Assembly (NCBI GenBank): GCA_025526995.1
Contig: JAHLKG010000027.1
Span: forward strand, 351,585-415,584
Length of the DNA stretch: 64,000 nucleotides
Direction: 5' to 3'
Origin: Powellomyces hirtus
Taxonomy: Eukaryota; Chytridiomycota; Chytridiomycetes; Spizellomycetales; Powellomycetaceae
Position numbers and translations under genes: made by a program. The notes under the pieces were generated by a model. The model searched no databases. It saw only the letters and a program-made list of their open reading frames with translations, and was not told where the DNA came from. This document shows positions 1 to 13,161 of the stretch, piece after piece (position 1 is the first letter of the stretch; each line of letters begins with the position of its first letter).

Positions 1-3000
1 CAAGACATTCATTGATATTTTCACACGTCCGGTTGTTGGCAGAAAGTTTGAATCCAGGGTAGCAATTGCATGCATAGTTCGGCGTCAACGCGGTGTTCCC
101 AGCGTCGGTGCCGGGGGGCAGATTATTCACGCAAGAGCCAGTAATGCCACACGGGAGGCTGGCACACTTGTCCTCACTGAAACATCCGATCGTGTCCGCA
201 GTGGAAATAGTTGATGCGTAAGGAAACCCGCTAAACCCGTCCGGACATGCGCATTCGTAGCTCCCAGGAAGATTGATGCAGGCGGCTCCAACAGCGCAGA
301 CAGTGGTATTGGTAGCAGAAGAATCGCATTCGTTGACGTCCTCACAGACAAACCCGTCTCCCGTGTATCCCGGCGGACATGTGCAGGTAAAGGGCAGCTT
401 AGAAACGTCGTAAACACGTGGGGAAGGATTGGGAGTCGGGGTGCTGATAGGGATACCAATAAGCTCCGAAACCGAAGAGAGTGACAGCACTGCGCTAGTG
501 GAAGTCGGAGAGGGTTCTGTGGAGGAAGTGCTGGTCGTGTTGTCGTTGGTGTTTACGACTTCGGTGATATCGGGAGGGCTGTTCTCGCAAGTTGCCAGCG
601 CGTGACAACCGCCTTCTTCGGGACCTAGCTCGCACCACTGATAAATGTAGGAAGATGCAGGCATCGTAGCGTGGGTCAAGTTTGTGATTGAAAGGATGCC
701 AAGGCGGGAGAGCTGGGTATCGGTTGAGGAGACAGTTTGGGACCACTCGGACGGAAGACACGGGATCCCATCCATTCCACAAGATGCCGTCCAGTTAGCC
801 TCAATGCGGGTCAAGGGAATGACATCACAGTCGTCAGCATTGTTCGACACACAGATCTCATAATGATCAATGCCAGACTCTGGGTCACCAAAGAGATCAC
901 CGAAGTTGGATGGATTGTTCAAAGATGTGGGCGTGATGGTTGAACTGACTACCATGCCAGTGGGAGCAGACAAAGGTGTCACCGACCAGAGACGAAACCT
1001 AGCGCCAACTTTGGGTATTCCACGAATGGTGTTGGTACCGACAGTGAGGGGAGGCAAGAAGGTAGTTCCCACAACGTTTCCATTGTCATCGGAGACAGAG
1101 ATGACGGTCCCGTCAGGACGAATCTCGAAGGTGTAGGTCAAAGCGTTGGTTGTTGGATCCAATGATATGGCGAGCGGGCGTCCCCGAATCGCTTTTTCAC
1201 CGTAAATTAACGACCATGTGTAGACAATTGGCACACCTGTGTCGGGCTTGATCAAAATCTGAACTCCAACGGCATTGTGGTCGGCCGCCGCATTCAGGAA
1301 CCAGTTCCGCTGTACAGCGAATGACTTTTCCGGGACATTGTCATGCGTGTCAGACAGGAGAATCGAGCTCACGGCTCCCCGCGCGGAGGATGCCTGCATT
1401 CGGAACGCGTACTGCTTGCCACTGGCATACGTCTTCTGGAGCACCTCACAACCACGAATGAGCGTTGGGGTAGTGGCGTCTGACTGGGCATGGAGAGTTA
1501 GGGCAGAGGTAATGAATGTCGCACATCCCGAGACAAAAAGCATGGATGAATTTCCAGTGCCAAAGTCTGACGGAAACCCTGTGGTAACACCCCACCGACT
1601 GTCTACGTCACTCGAACCGAAATTGTCGTGGGTAGCTGGTACCATGTTGTTCTCGACGAATTCGCCCCATGTCAAGTAAATGGAATCATTTGAGGAGGTA
1701 TACCGAAAGGTCGCTGACGGGTCAGAACCTTGCCGCAATGTGCCGGTGATTGGCGGGCTTGTGTCCACGTGCATAGCGTTGCTGGACCCGAAGGCGGACA
1801 GGCCTGCTTGGTTGATCGCCTTAACAATAATGAAGTGTGTTCCTGCGTCCCCGAGAGGAGCCGCAATCGAGACATTGGTGGCATTAAGATCGCCGATGGG
1901 CGTGAAAGGGACAGTAAGGGAATCGGGGGTTCCAATGGCGGCCGCTACGGGATCAAAGTCGGCACGGCGTCTCAGGGTACCGTTTTGTGCTGGCTGGGTG
2001 ACGATCGCATACTGAACTTCGTTAATGTCTTGAAGAGGAAAACATATTAGAGCGGGTATGGATGATGAGCATTTGGAAATGGTCCTTGACTTTACCTGAG
2101 CCAAAACCACCCAGCGCGATCTGAACTCCACCTGACGATGGTTGCCAGTTATCCGATGCATCGTCTTCGGCCTGACCTGGGAAGATCACAGCAACAGGCT
2201 CTGGTTCCGTTGCATTCACGACAAATCCAAGCGTAGCCCCGTAGACTGCTTGAGAGTTCGTGTCGGTTGCGCGCACAAAGCCGTAGTAAGTGGTGTTTCC
2301 CTCGTTAGTCGTAGTAAGCGAAAGATTGACAAAGGTATGCGAATCAGCGGTTGAAGACACTTTGGTAAACGGTACGATGAGATTAGAAGCATTTTTGGGA
2401 TCGGTGTCGTTGGCCAAAGCTACATGGATTTCCAGCGGGGACCAAATTGACGTAAAGTGACTCCAGAGAATCCTGACTGAAGAAGACGAGGTCTGAGCGG
2501 TGGCGTTTGTCATATTGTTGCGATTGTCAAGCACGACCGTGCCAATCGTTGGGGGCTGCCTTTGACCAACAGAGAAACCGGGCGAGAAACTTGTAACAAT
2601 GTCGCCCGTGCACGATGTGGCATTGACGGTGATGAAGTACATTGTGTAGAGCTGCAGCGGGCTGGTCAATTCGATCTTGAAGCTCCTCGCCAAGCCAGCG
2701 TCCGTCCAGCTGAGAATGGTTGATGCCTTCGCTTCGTCCCCTACAATACATGTAACAATTGGTCAAATGAATCAAGGTGCACTTTGAGTTGCTTATACTG
2801 TTCTTACAGTAACTAGTCCCGACCGCGTATTTGTAGTTTGAAACAAAGCAGCTTTCTGTAGAAAAGTCTTCCCAAGAACCCGCGAGAGTAAGTGGGTCCG
2901 TCTGCTCGCTGGTCTGAGAGCCAAACACGACCCCATCATAGACGGGGGCTGGTCTTGCCGGAGAGTAGGTGATGGTGATAGGTTCTGTTTCTCCGCGGAT

Positions 3001-6000
3001 GTCTGAGCCGACTCCAGCGCTATTGTATGCTTCCACACTCGCAATGTAAGAATGTCTGGGTTGCAGGTCAAGTCCGGTTGCCATCACGACATCTTGCGTG
3101 GTCGTTTCCTCGTAAACGACCTCCAAAGTGACATTATCGTAAATCATCCAGTGGTACTCCACAATTGGGCAGGGATGGGAGAACTTCCAACCAGCAGAAA
3201 AGATATTGCGTTCTTTCTGGAACGGCGAAGTTGATCCCTCACTGCCAATCGGGATGTGATACACGGAAATGGCATTGGGTCCATGCACTACGGATCCAAC
3301 CGGGGAACTCAGTGTCCGAGTCATCTGCCCGGCTTTGTTGGTGCCGATTATCAGCGCTTGAATCATGACTCCCCACCGCGGCATATTTGGCGTCAATTGG
3401 AAACTTGCCGCCGTAACATTGCCAGGGAATTGTTGCCATGTGGCGTAAACATTTTTTCCTTGATCCTCCTTGATCATGACTTCGTATGACTCCATTCTGC
3501 TCTCCAAGTCCGTGAATGCGCCCTCCCAAGTAACGTGTACCGTTGAACTGGAGCGTACGCAAGTCGCCAAAGTGGAATTATCGATAGAGAGTGACCGGTT
3601 TTCATGCCGCGAAGTCGGAAGCGCGGTCACAAAGCGGATGAGATCAGGATTTACGGTCGGTGCAGTTGCGTCGATAATGCTGGAGGCAAAAGCCGAGGAG
3701 CTTTGACCGGCCCCGTTGGTGGCCGTAAGAGTAACGTGAAACACTTGACTCGCGGTCTGCAACCAAGCAAAGTTCGGGTTGAAGCTGTAGTGGTTCTTTC
3801 CCTTGACATTTTGAGCAGCTACAAGTTCTGTTCCTCCTTTGGCCGTTCCCAGACTTATAGTGACCGAGGCCACTCCGCTCTCTTCATCGGTGAAGTTTGA
3901 CCAACGGCAATCAAATGATCTTCCCCTCGCAACTACGTCCCTGCACTGGAAGAAAGTGGGCAGGGACGGGGCAGTTGCATCAACTACCAGGACATCAGAA
4001 GTTATCGCACTTGAGGTGGAGGTCACCCTGGTGTCGCCAACCAAACATCGAGCAAACATAGCCAAGCCCTGAGAAGCAGTTGAAAAATCGACCGAGTAAG
4101 CAAGCTTGAGATTTGGGACCGAGATGGGCTGGGTGGAATTCGCTTCGAAGAGACTGGTTGGCATGACTGGATCCTGTCCGACGGTAAGATTCATCTGATC
4201 GAAGCCGTCACTGCCAGGTCCACTAAAGGCATCGCAGATGAGACTGAGCTGTTTGGCATTCTGAGCGCTCACGTATTGTGGTCCTGATCCCAGGTTTGGT
4301 TCGCCAAAGATAAGCACGGGAAGTTTCGATGACTCTGTAACAAGTCGGAAGCCTGGCGCTACAGCAAAAACAGATTCGGTAAACGTTTCCGGTCCCGACG
4401 TTCCAAAGGTTCCTTTGACTGTCACAAAGTATGTGCTGTTCGAGTTTAAGAATGATAAAGGCATGTTGATGAGCCCTGGCCTCGTCTTCGTAGGGTATGC
4501 CATATATGCCGAAGTGTGAGGAACGACATCCGTGGCGTTTGGCTGCGTTCCAAGTGCCCAAGTGTAGAAAGCGCCTGGGAAAGGGTGCTTGAAACTGGTG
4601 AATGACGCCATCACGAAGTCCTTCTCGAGCTGCAGCTGCATCTCAACCATGCTGGTTCCGCCGTCGTAAACAATCCCAGGTTTCGGCCCTTCTATGATTG
4701 TCACGCAGCCAGCAAATTCAGGTTCCGACTGCAGACCAGCGATATTTTCTCCGTAGACAAGCATGCAGTACGTGTCGGTGTAATTGAGAGGATGATTGAT
4801 GGAAGCGTACGTCTGGGTTGGTTCGATTTTCGCATATGTTCCGTTCGTGTAGTCAAACAAAGAGGTCGAGTTCTTCCCAAAAGCCACATAGATGGTGGTC
4901 ACTGGCTTCGTCCGCTTTGCGAATTGGAACCAGCCAAGCAATCGGTCATCGACCGTTGTGACGGTCAATGAGGGGGATCCGACGCTGGCTACGCCAACTC
5001 CACTGGCAATGAGGGAAGGACTCACGGTCGCAATATCAATCTCAAAGTTCATCTGGGTTTGCAGGCCTGCATTGTTGAGAGCGGCAACTGAGATCGTATA
5101 CACATTGTCTTCTGTCAGCGGAGGATCGGAAACGATTTCGCATCCGGCATCGCTAACAGTTGTAGTGACAGAAGATACGAGGTTCCCGTCCACGTCGCTT
5201 ACTGTGCATGTGGTCGAGTTGGCAAGCAAGCCAGAGTCGGGGTCTGACCACTCCCATCCAATGAAAAGAGTCGCAGGAGTTGAGACATATGTTGTCTCAC
5301 CAAAAACCGATTCGTTCAGGTAAGTCAGATAGGACAGAAGAGGAGGTGTGCTGTCCACCAGAACAGTGTTCGTGGTTGTTTGCGCAAAGTTTCGGTTTCC
5401 GGCATTGTTGTAGGCCGTTACATTGCAGTAGAATCTCATTCCATCTCTGAGTGGCGATCCGTAAATCAAGCCTCCAGGTCTGAGTGGCAAAGCTGTATCA
5501 ATGATGCTTTCAGGATAGATCGTCACTCCCGAGTCCGCGTTGTAACAGGACACTGTGTATCTGCTGAGGCCAGACTCGTGATCGGCTGACTCGGTCCATG
5601 AAACACGGATGTAGTCGGTTTGGCTTTGGTACCCGGGGACCTTGCCGCTCAGAATGGTAGCATTCAAAGGCGTGGGGGCGGAGAGGTCAATGATAGTTCC
5701 AGAGCTACTCGCAGTAGACGCTTTGGCGTTTTCGCCGGCGTTGGACCAGCCTCTGACATTTGCGAAGACCAAGGAGTTTTGCTGCAGAGTTCCGTTGCTC
5801 ACTGATAAGCAAACGCTCGAATCAAGCCGGCCTACGGTGGTCCAGTCGATAATGTCCGTTTGACCCGGGAGCGTGCCGAAGGATACATCGTAACGCCCAA
5901 CACCAGTAACTGAGTCGATCCATCCCGTCCAAGAGACACACAGTTCAGACTCGATATCCACGAAATCAGCACTGTCGCCGAGGGTCAAGCCATCATAGAC

Positions 6001-9000
6001 AATCCCAGGGCTCGGAGGATAGAAGCTCACGACCAGCGGGAAAGGAGAGGTGGAAACGTGGAAGTTTCCAGCGTAATCTTCGACTTGAAGCTGGCCGTAG
6101 ATCAGCTTTCCGGCCAATGAGCTGTCGATGGCAAAAGTGTACGCGCTCAAGGGGTCCACGGCTGGGTCAAACCTGACATACGGGGCGTATCGCGGAGTGT
6201 AGCCGTCTCCAAGCCCAACGCTAAATGATCGCACGCCCGCACGGTCATCCGCGTAGGTAAAGGTAAGGTCAATGTCTCCGAGAACGGCTCCTTGTTCAAT
6301 GGAAATATAGCCAATGGGAGGTGTGACATCGACAAGGTACCCGCGCTTGCATGAAACTGATTTGAGTCCAACCCAATTGGTCGCTTGGACGCAGATTGTA
6401 TGATTGCCTTCGGGAAGCGAGTATCCGTCCAAAGTCATGAGCACATCACCACCCGCCGATGGAGTCGCTGGAATGAATGGCGTCCATGCTTTGAAAGGGA
6501 CCCATGTGTTGAAATCGGTCGGGACTGCAGTCTCGCTGGTATTGATGCTCGGACCAATTGCAAAGTTCCACGCCGCAATGTCAGTTTCGTTGTCTCGGAA
6601 GGAGTTGAAGTTGAATTGAACGGTCGTGGGCTGATTGGAGCCGCCCCAATCGGATCGTATTTTTGATCCCATGAACAATTGATGGGCCGGAGTATCCGGT
6701 GGTGATTGATCAACCAGAGTTCCAAACGATTGAGTGATCGTATTGTATTGAAGAGCGTTCGTCGCGTTCAGGGCAAGGAAATACTTGGTCCCGTTGTTCA
6801 GATTCAGATTATGTACCCTGATGGAGCCAGTCATGACTCTTGGCGATGCGGGGATGGTGGTCCAAGGCACAGTGTCGTTCATTTTCTGAGGGTCAGAGCC
6901 AGTACCAATTGCGTATTGCAGCGAGGTGAGAGGAGTCGCGTCTTGAATATCGTATGCAAAAGCTAGGCTGTCCGTATGCGCCTGCATGGTAGAACCACCG
7001 ACTTGGACGGCGATGTCCTTTGTGAAAGTTCCCAGATTCTTCCGCTGAGTAACCCAGCTCTCGTTCTTGCCAATCAGGAATTCCATTTTCTCGGGGGCCG
7101 TCAGATCTGTCTCCCAAATCGTAATAACCGGCGGCGACAGGTCCCAGAAGAAGGAAGAGGAAACGGTGGTCTCCAAGCCTTGCACGTTTGTCGCAGTAGC
7201 AACAACCCATATGGTCTTCTCGTTGAAGTTGGCGAAGTCTGTGGGGCCAGGTAGTGAAAGACTATCACCCTGTCCTCGAAGAATAGTCTTCCTTGGAATA
7301 ACGCTGGTATCGCCAGGACCATATCCAAGACCCATCCTAAGAAGATTGGCTGTTAGTCAATCAACCTGTAACTTATGAAAATTGCAGAGTGCTAACTTAC
7401 GTGACGTCTTGGAGACCACTCTCCGCGTCGGAGACGATGAACTGAATGAAGGACAGAGGATTCAGGGGGCTCTGACCAGGGACCTGAACCGCCGAGAGAA
7501 GACTGAAAATAGGAGGAGTGTTGTCTGAGGTGGTGCCGGATCCCGCTGGAATGGAACGGGATTTCGGGGCCGGACAAGTGTCGAGAACTTTGATTCTTAT
7601 CGTGTCCATGCTGCAATTGCCCATTGTCAGCAAGTATCACAGCAACTAGGTCCAAAAGCAAACCAACAGTCAACTTACGCCCATCGAACTAGGATCACAT
7701 CCCAGGATATGTCAAAGAGAAAAACGAGATTGTGACAAACAGCGCAATCTCGAATGCAAGCGGAATCAGGTTGATGTAGATCTAAGTTGGCAGTGAGTTC
7801 AACAACCCGGGAAGGTGCGATTACTGTCATAACGAAAACTTACGTCCAGACAGGTTCCGACCGGGAAATTGGTCATTGGGAAGTAGATTGTCACTGGAGC
7901 GGTCGTATCCGCTACGATGCCAGTGATGCTAATTCCAACGCTGGCAATGAAGATATCGATGGCTAGAACATTGAATAGTTTAAGGTTGCGATCAAGACCC
8001 GCAATTCAACCTGTCGTCGAGACTCACCAAGTGATCCTGTGATCGAAATCCCAAATCGGGGCGCTACGGACGGCTTGAAGGTGAGGTCCATGACGCAGAT
8101 CTCGGCGCCGGCTTGGATTCCCATCAATGCGTCAAATTGCTAGATTTGGACAGATTATTTGATTAGATTGTGTATATATAATGCGGCATTGCGACAAACC
8201 ACTTACCACTTTGAAAGTGACCGGAACCATTCCACCAACCAATGTGAACTGACTGAACTTCCAGATGGTTTTGGACCGCTTGTACTCCGCGAGCATTCCA
8301 CCACCGCACATCTCGTCTGGGTTTGAGAACTCGTAAGAGTAACACACAGCATCCGGGTTCTCGATCGGCGTGTTCTTCCAGTTTTGAAGCCATGCGGGCT
8401 CGCGCTCCTCTTTCTCGGGCTCATCGGGCGGATCGGGTCGGTCGTCCTTCTGCTTCTTCTTATTAGCCGGTGTGTTGTTCGTTGTCTGGCCGTTCTTCTT
8501 GTTTTCTTTGGCCTTCTTCCGTTCGCTTTTGTCCTTGCTTGACTTGTCGGGGACCTTGGCCATGCTCGAATCAGGAAGAATCGGGGTTTGTGGGACCCAT
8601 GCTGAAGACAGAAACAATGGCTTAGTACATGCACAAAAGACGAACAAATGGGCTTTGAGCCTTACCTTGTTGAAGAACCGTAAGAGAGTAGTAATTGGGA
8701 TTTGGTGCCCATCTGGTGAGAAGCTTCGGGTCACTCCTCGGCAGACTGTTTGTATGTGACGTTAGAGACGGCACTACAAGGCAACGAAACCTCAGAGCTA
8801 CTCACTATTTATCAGGGTCAATCCATTCGTTCGGGGTTTTCTTCGACTCGATGCTGATATGTATCCGATTGCTGGTTGCCCTGGCGAATTTCTGCCCCTT
8901 CCTGAACTGAACCCAAGCGCCGAAGACGTAGTTGAGAGCTTGAAGACCATGCAGGCGAATGTAGTAAGGCTTGAGACTAACTTCCGTCACGTCGATGGTG

Positions 9001-12000
9001 ATCAGCCCATCCGCCTCGTACTTGACTTTCCCGTTCATTGGCATGACAATTTCCTGGTTTGGCGTGGTGCGCAGGAACGTGCCGTCGAAGCGTCCGAATT
9101 TCGCGTTGGGGTACACCATGCCTTTGCCTTGCTCGGTGGGGAACGGGGTTTTTGGGAATTTGTCGGAGAACTTGGGACCAAAGTTCTCGTCAACAAATGC
9201 TTTCATAGTCGTGTAGACCTCTTGAAATGTCCCGATCTTGTTACGGAAGCCGTAGAGAGCGCCGTGGAACCGGCTTCCGGCCTCGTTGAATGTGTTCATG
9301 ACAGATAAGTAGGAGTTGATGGCATTGGTAATCCAGCTCAGAGAAGGTGAGGTTCTTGCGAGGTCGCCCAGCTGGGTCAAGAAGTCCGTATCGAACCGAG
9401 GCAGAAGACCTTGTCTCCTATCGAGTGACATGTAGGCTCGCAACACGTCCGCGTGCCCATCCATAGCTGAGAGGTTGTCGATGATTTCTTGGATGGCGGC
9501 CAGCAAAAACGTGCCACCTTGCTGTGGACAGATCAGCATGGCTCGAATACCTGAAAATGATGCGTGTCAAAGACAATGCTGCAGATACCGATTACGTAGC
9601 CAAATGCTACATACCAGGAGTGATCTTCTTCACGTCGTTTACCGTATCGGCAATGAGAGCTGAGACAGGACCCACAAAATCGATGCTAACTCGAGTTGCC
9701 AGTGTTCGGATCTGTTTCTCGAGGTCCTTGAAGAGATTGCCGATGTTGAGCAGCTCCAGCTCTTCCAACGGACTTGCAGCGAGCGCAATGCTGTTGAGAT
9801 TGAAGGAGAAAGTTGACAAGCCAGCTGAGTTGCCACTGATGCCAATCTGTTGGCTCGCGATGCTGAACGCGTTTTGAAGGTTGGTTAGCTCGGCGGTGAC
9901 GATGTTGGTTGCTGAGAACATTGCGTCGATGAACTTTGGAATGTCGGTGATGAATTTTGTTGCGATGTCGAGAATGTCGGTCAACTTGAATCCCTTCAGC
10001 ATGTCAAGGTTGTAACCCATCCCTGCCTTGAAGCGAAGTTGCGCATCCTAATACAAAATGGGGAAACCGTTGCATCAGTACAAATAATTGATAATGAAAT
10101 GCGATGGGATGAGACGCGTACGAAGATAGTGATCTCGGTGTATCCTCCAAGGTCAAAATAGAGGAATGCGCCGGCAGCATTGTCAATATCAATAGACAAT
10201 TGGGTCTTCAGTAACGAGACAACCAGTCCTGCGCGATTCAAGAAGCTCACAGAGGCTCGCACGCCAGCGACACCCGCTCCCATGATGCGGTCCCAGTTGA
10301 AGGATGGCGTGGCAAGATTGATAGTCAAGGTTCCATCTACGAATGTGACGGTGATGAGGCCGCGAGCTCGTAGAGCACGTCTGGAAAGGTCGGTATCGGC
10401 AGCGGTTTTGTTCGCGAAAAGCACGGCGAATCGATCGGGGTTCTCCTCGAGAATGTCTTCAAGCTCTTTCGCGCCTTGAGCGACTTCGTCGATCGAGATA
10501 CTGCGCTTGTGCTTGGCATATCCGGCTCGTGCGACGCTTTGGAGGTTGCCTTCGCCGAATGCAGCTGCGGCCAGCAGGTGATCTTCAACCAAGCGTCCTT
10601 TGAAGTTACCTAGTGCTTGCAACGCCGCGGCCTGAATGGCTTCCGGAAACTGGATACTCTCGTCGAATTGCGTTACGCCTTGAGATGCTTGCTCTCCGGG
10701 ATCAGACCGACGGGTCAAGTGGGCATGGACGACAGGCATCGACTTGGAATGCGCAGCGTTTCCGAGCGCGAGAAGGAGATTGGCATGGAGGGAGATCGGG
10801 TAGTCTTGCTCGGTCAGAGGGGCCTCGGAGAAGAAGCGGTCGTAAAGTGGTGAATCGGCTCGGGTCTCCAGGCCCGAACTGGTGGCGTTCGCCATGACGG
10901 GAAGGGCGCGCTTGGTGATGTTTGTCTTGTCAATGTCTTCGATCATGTCATGAAGGGCGATGATCGCATCTTCTCCGGCATCCGTGTCGCCAGCTTCGAT
11001 ACTTTGCTTGGCCATGGTTCCCAGAGCCAAGATGGCATTGAGTCGAATATTCTCCGTCTCGTCGACGTAACTGCCGTTGTAACTCGCGTGTTGAGCAAGG
11101 TCTTTGACAAGTTTGATGGCTTCCTTGCCGGGCTCAATGCAGTTGTGAAGAGCTTGGAGCGAAGATGTGAGCGTGTCTTGAGCAATGGGGCTGTGGTGAC
11201 GGGCATGGAAGGTATGTTCCAAGATATCGACTGCGAGTCCGGGGTGAGTCGAGCACAGTTCTGCGGCAAGGTCAACGGCGGTGTAGCCAACTTCTGTGTG
11301 AGCGTAGTTCTTGAGAAGTGATCGCAAAGCCGGCTTAACATCGGAGGGCATGAGCTGTTCGAGAGCAACGCGAGCTCTTCCAAAACACTGGGACTTCTGA
11401 CCGGCAGACATTCGATGATTGGAATGCAATACTGAGCCGTCGTAACAAGCCATGTTTTCTTCGACAATTTTCATGACCTTGGCAAGCGATAGGTAAACCG
11501 TTTTCTCTTCGCTGAGAGGGGTTGAAACTGCAAGGGTTTCAGGGACTTGGGCTTCGTGCTGCTCCAGGAGACTCCATTCCAAGTCAACGGTGCGGATGAG
11601 ATCTACGTAGGTTTTGCCGGAAGAGCGCATGCCAAGCGAAGTAGCTTGGCCGCGGTCAATTGTTTCGCGGGCAGTCAAGCCACTGCCGACTGAGCCATGG
11701 GTCCAGACATGTTCGGAGACGGAGAGGCTGCGAATCTCGTGCGACTCGGGATGCTTCTCAACAATCTTCTCCAAGTTTTGTTGAATTCTGGCATTGGGAT
11801 CATCGTGGGTTGCTTCTCGACGCTTGAGTCTCTTGGTGTAGACCAATAAGTGGTCGTTGTTACCCCTGGCACCGTCCCTACCGAAAAGGGAGCGACGGTG
11901 AACGCCGTAGTTTGCCTGATGGTCGCCGTTGATGTGGTCGGTCTCGGTAGTTGTAAAATTGGTGCTGCGAAGAGCGTTTTCCTCGTCGTAAAGCTTCATT

Positions 12001-12658
12001 GAGAAGAGCTGGATGATAGCTTTCTTGAGTTGCAGGAGCTTCTCGTGCTCCGCCGGGTCGTGGAAGACATGGTCGACGACGCCTGTATCGGAAATGGAGA
12101 AACCAGTCCAATGCTGGTTGAAATTGTATTCTGTAGGATTCGAGGTTTCTTTGTAGCCTCCCTCGGGAAGGGGATTGAGTGATTTGATGCTAGGCGCTCC
12201 GATGTATTCGAAGCGACAGCGAGTGTGGTTGTTCGATTGCGTAGCATAGGGAGTAATTGCAAAAGTAGCGTCGACGAAGGTCTTGGAGTGCCTACAATAT
12301 CACAAAGGAGAGATACGCCAGTTAGTTCTCAAATAGCGACGGTGTGACGATTCTTGCATAAAGTGCGGATGGCAACTTGTGCGCAGCAACAATAACGAAA
12401 CAACTCAACCACTCACCCGCTACGACCAGAGTTTGCTTCGTTCTGGTGAACAAGGATATTGGCATCCTCGGATGCATCGGCAATCGAAAACACCTCGGTG
12501 TGCAACGTGTATTCGTATTTCTTGCCGACAGTGAAGTGCGCAGCATCACTGACCTGCACATGCCCAAACTGGCCAAGAACCCAGGCACCAAGTAACAATT
12601 TGAGGAGCCATTGGTCTTTCTTGACCGCAGACGGGCCAAACTCGAAGGCTTGAGCCAT
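1..12658 (-). CDS. Giant vitellogenin-like / fibronectin-like / EGF extracellular protein (3' end outside window)
   Basis: Multi-exon gene read right to left, open at the left edge, over 3,800 codons. Seen in order: a hydrophobic signal-like stretch (WLLKLLLGAWVLGQF) after the start at 12658, then FTVGKKYEYTLHTEV and, in the next exon, a VFHDPAEHEKLLQLKKAIIQ-type block ending QLFS. These resemble the start of the lipoprotein N-terminal (vitellogenin/MTP) domain. An alpha-helical HEAT-like stretch follows (about 11,500-10,400), typical of the helical part of that domain. At 9,200-8,805 is an M23/LytM-like beta segment without a full zinc site. From about 7,335 to 1,000 there are many beta-sandwich repeats with the pattern ATNaxGl...vDxxPP, often N-glycosylation-rich. 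At 480-1 are EGF modules with the calcium-binding DVNEC signature. A start at 12703 is also open. Family knowledge: such N-domains bind and transport lipids outside cells. Function here is inferred. It may prove to be two genes joined near 7.4-8.8 kb, where exons are short. Confidence 0.62.
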
Positions 12659-13161
12659 TGCGGATCTGTTTTCTTGAACTGGGTACCGGAGGGGGCTGCG
12701 CAATGTGATTAGGGTTATTTGTTACCTGTGTAAAATATACAGGTTGTCACTGAAGCAGGATTCTCACAAAATAGATAAGAAGGGGGATGCTTTTTTCCAG
12801 AACTCTGGTGGGGGGTTATATTGTTTGTTGGGTATGGGGGAATTGAGGAAACGCGACGGGTTCGGGGGATCATAAAGGGTTTCCCCTCTGTGATTTCCCC
12901 CTAAGGACGCGTGACGAGACGCGTCGCGCGCGCAGTTCACACCTTGATTCGGACATCCGGACACTAGCACACAAACACCGTTAATCCGGATGCACACGTT
13001 TGCGTTAGGGCATCGTCAGATATTTTTCTTCTTCATTGTAGTTCAACTCATTTATGAGACCATGAATATGTATTGTGACACCCTTGAGCCTCGGTCAAAG
13101 ACCCAGTGTGTCAATGTGAGGGTCGCCGCCAAATCCCCATCACGATCCACTCTCTGAGGAA
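12659..13161. other. Intergenic, promoter side of the giant gene
   Basis: About 500 bases between the start of the giant gene and the stop of the propeller gene, both on the minus strand. It should hold the promoter of the former and the 3' end of the latter. No coding frame with codon-level sense, no tRNA-like box and no repeat was seen. Confidence 0.4.
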
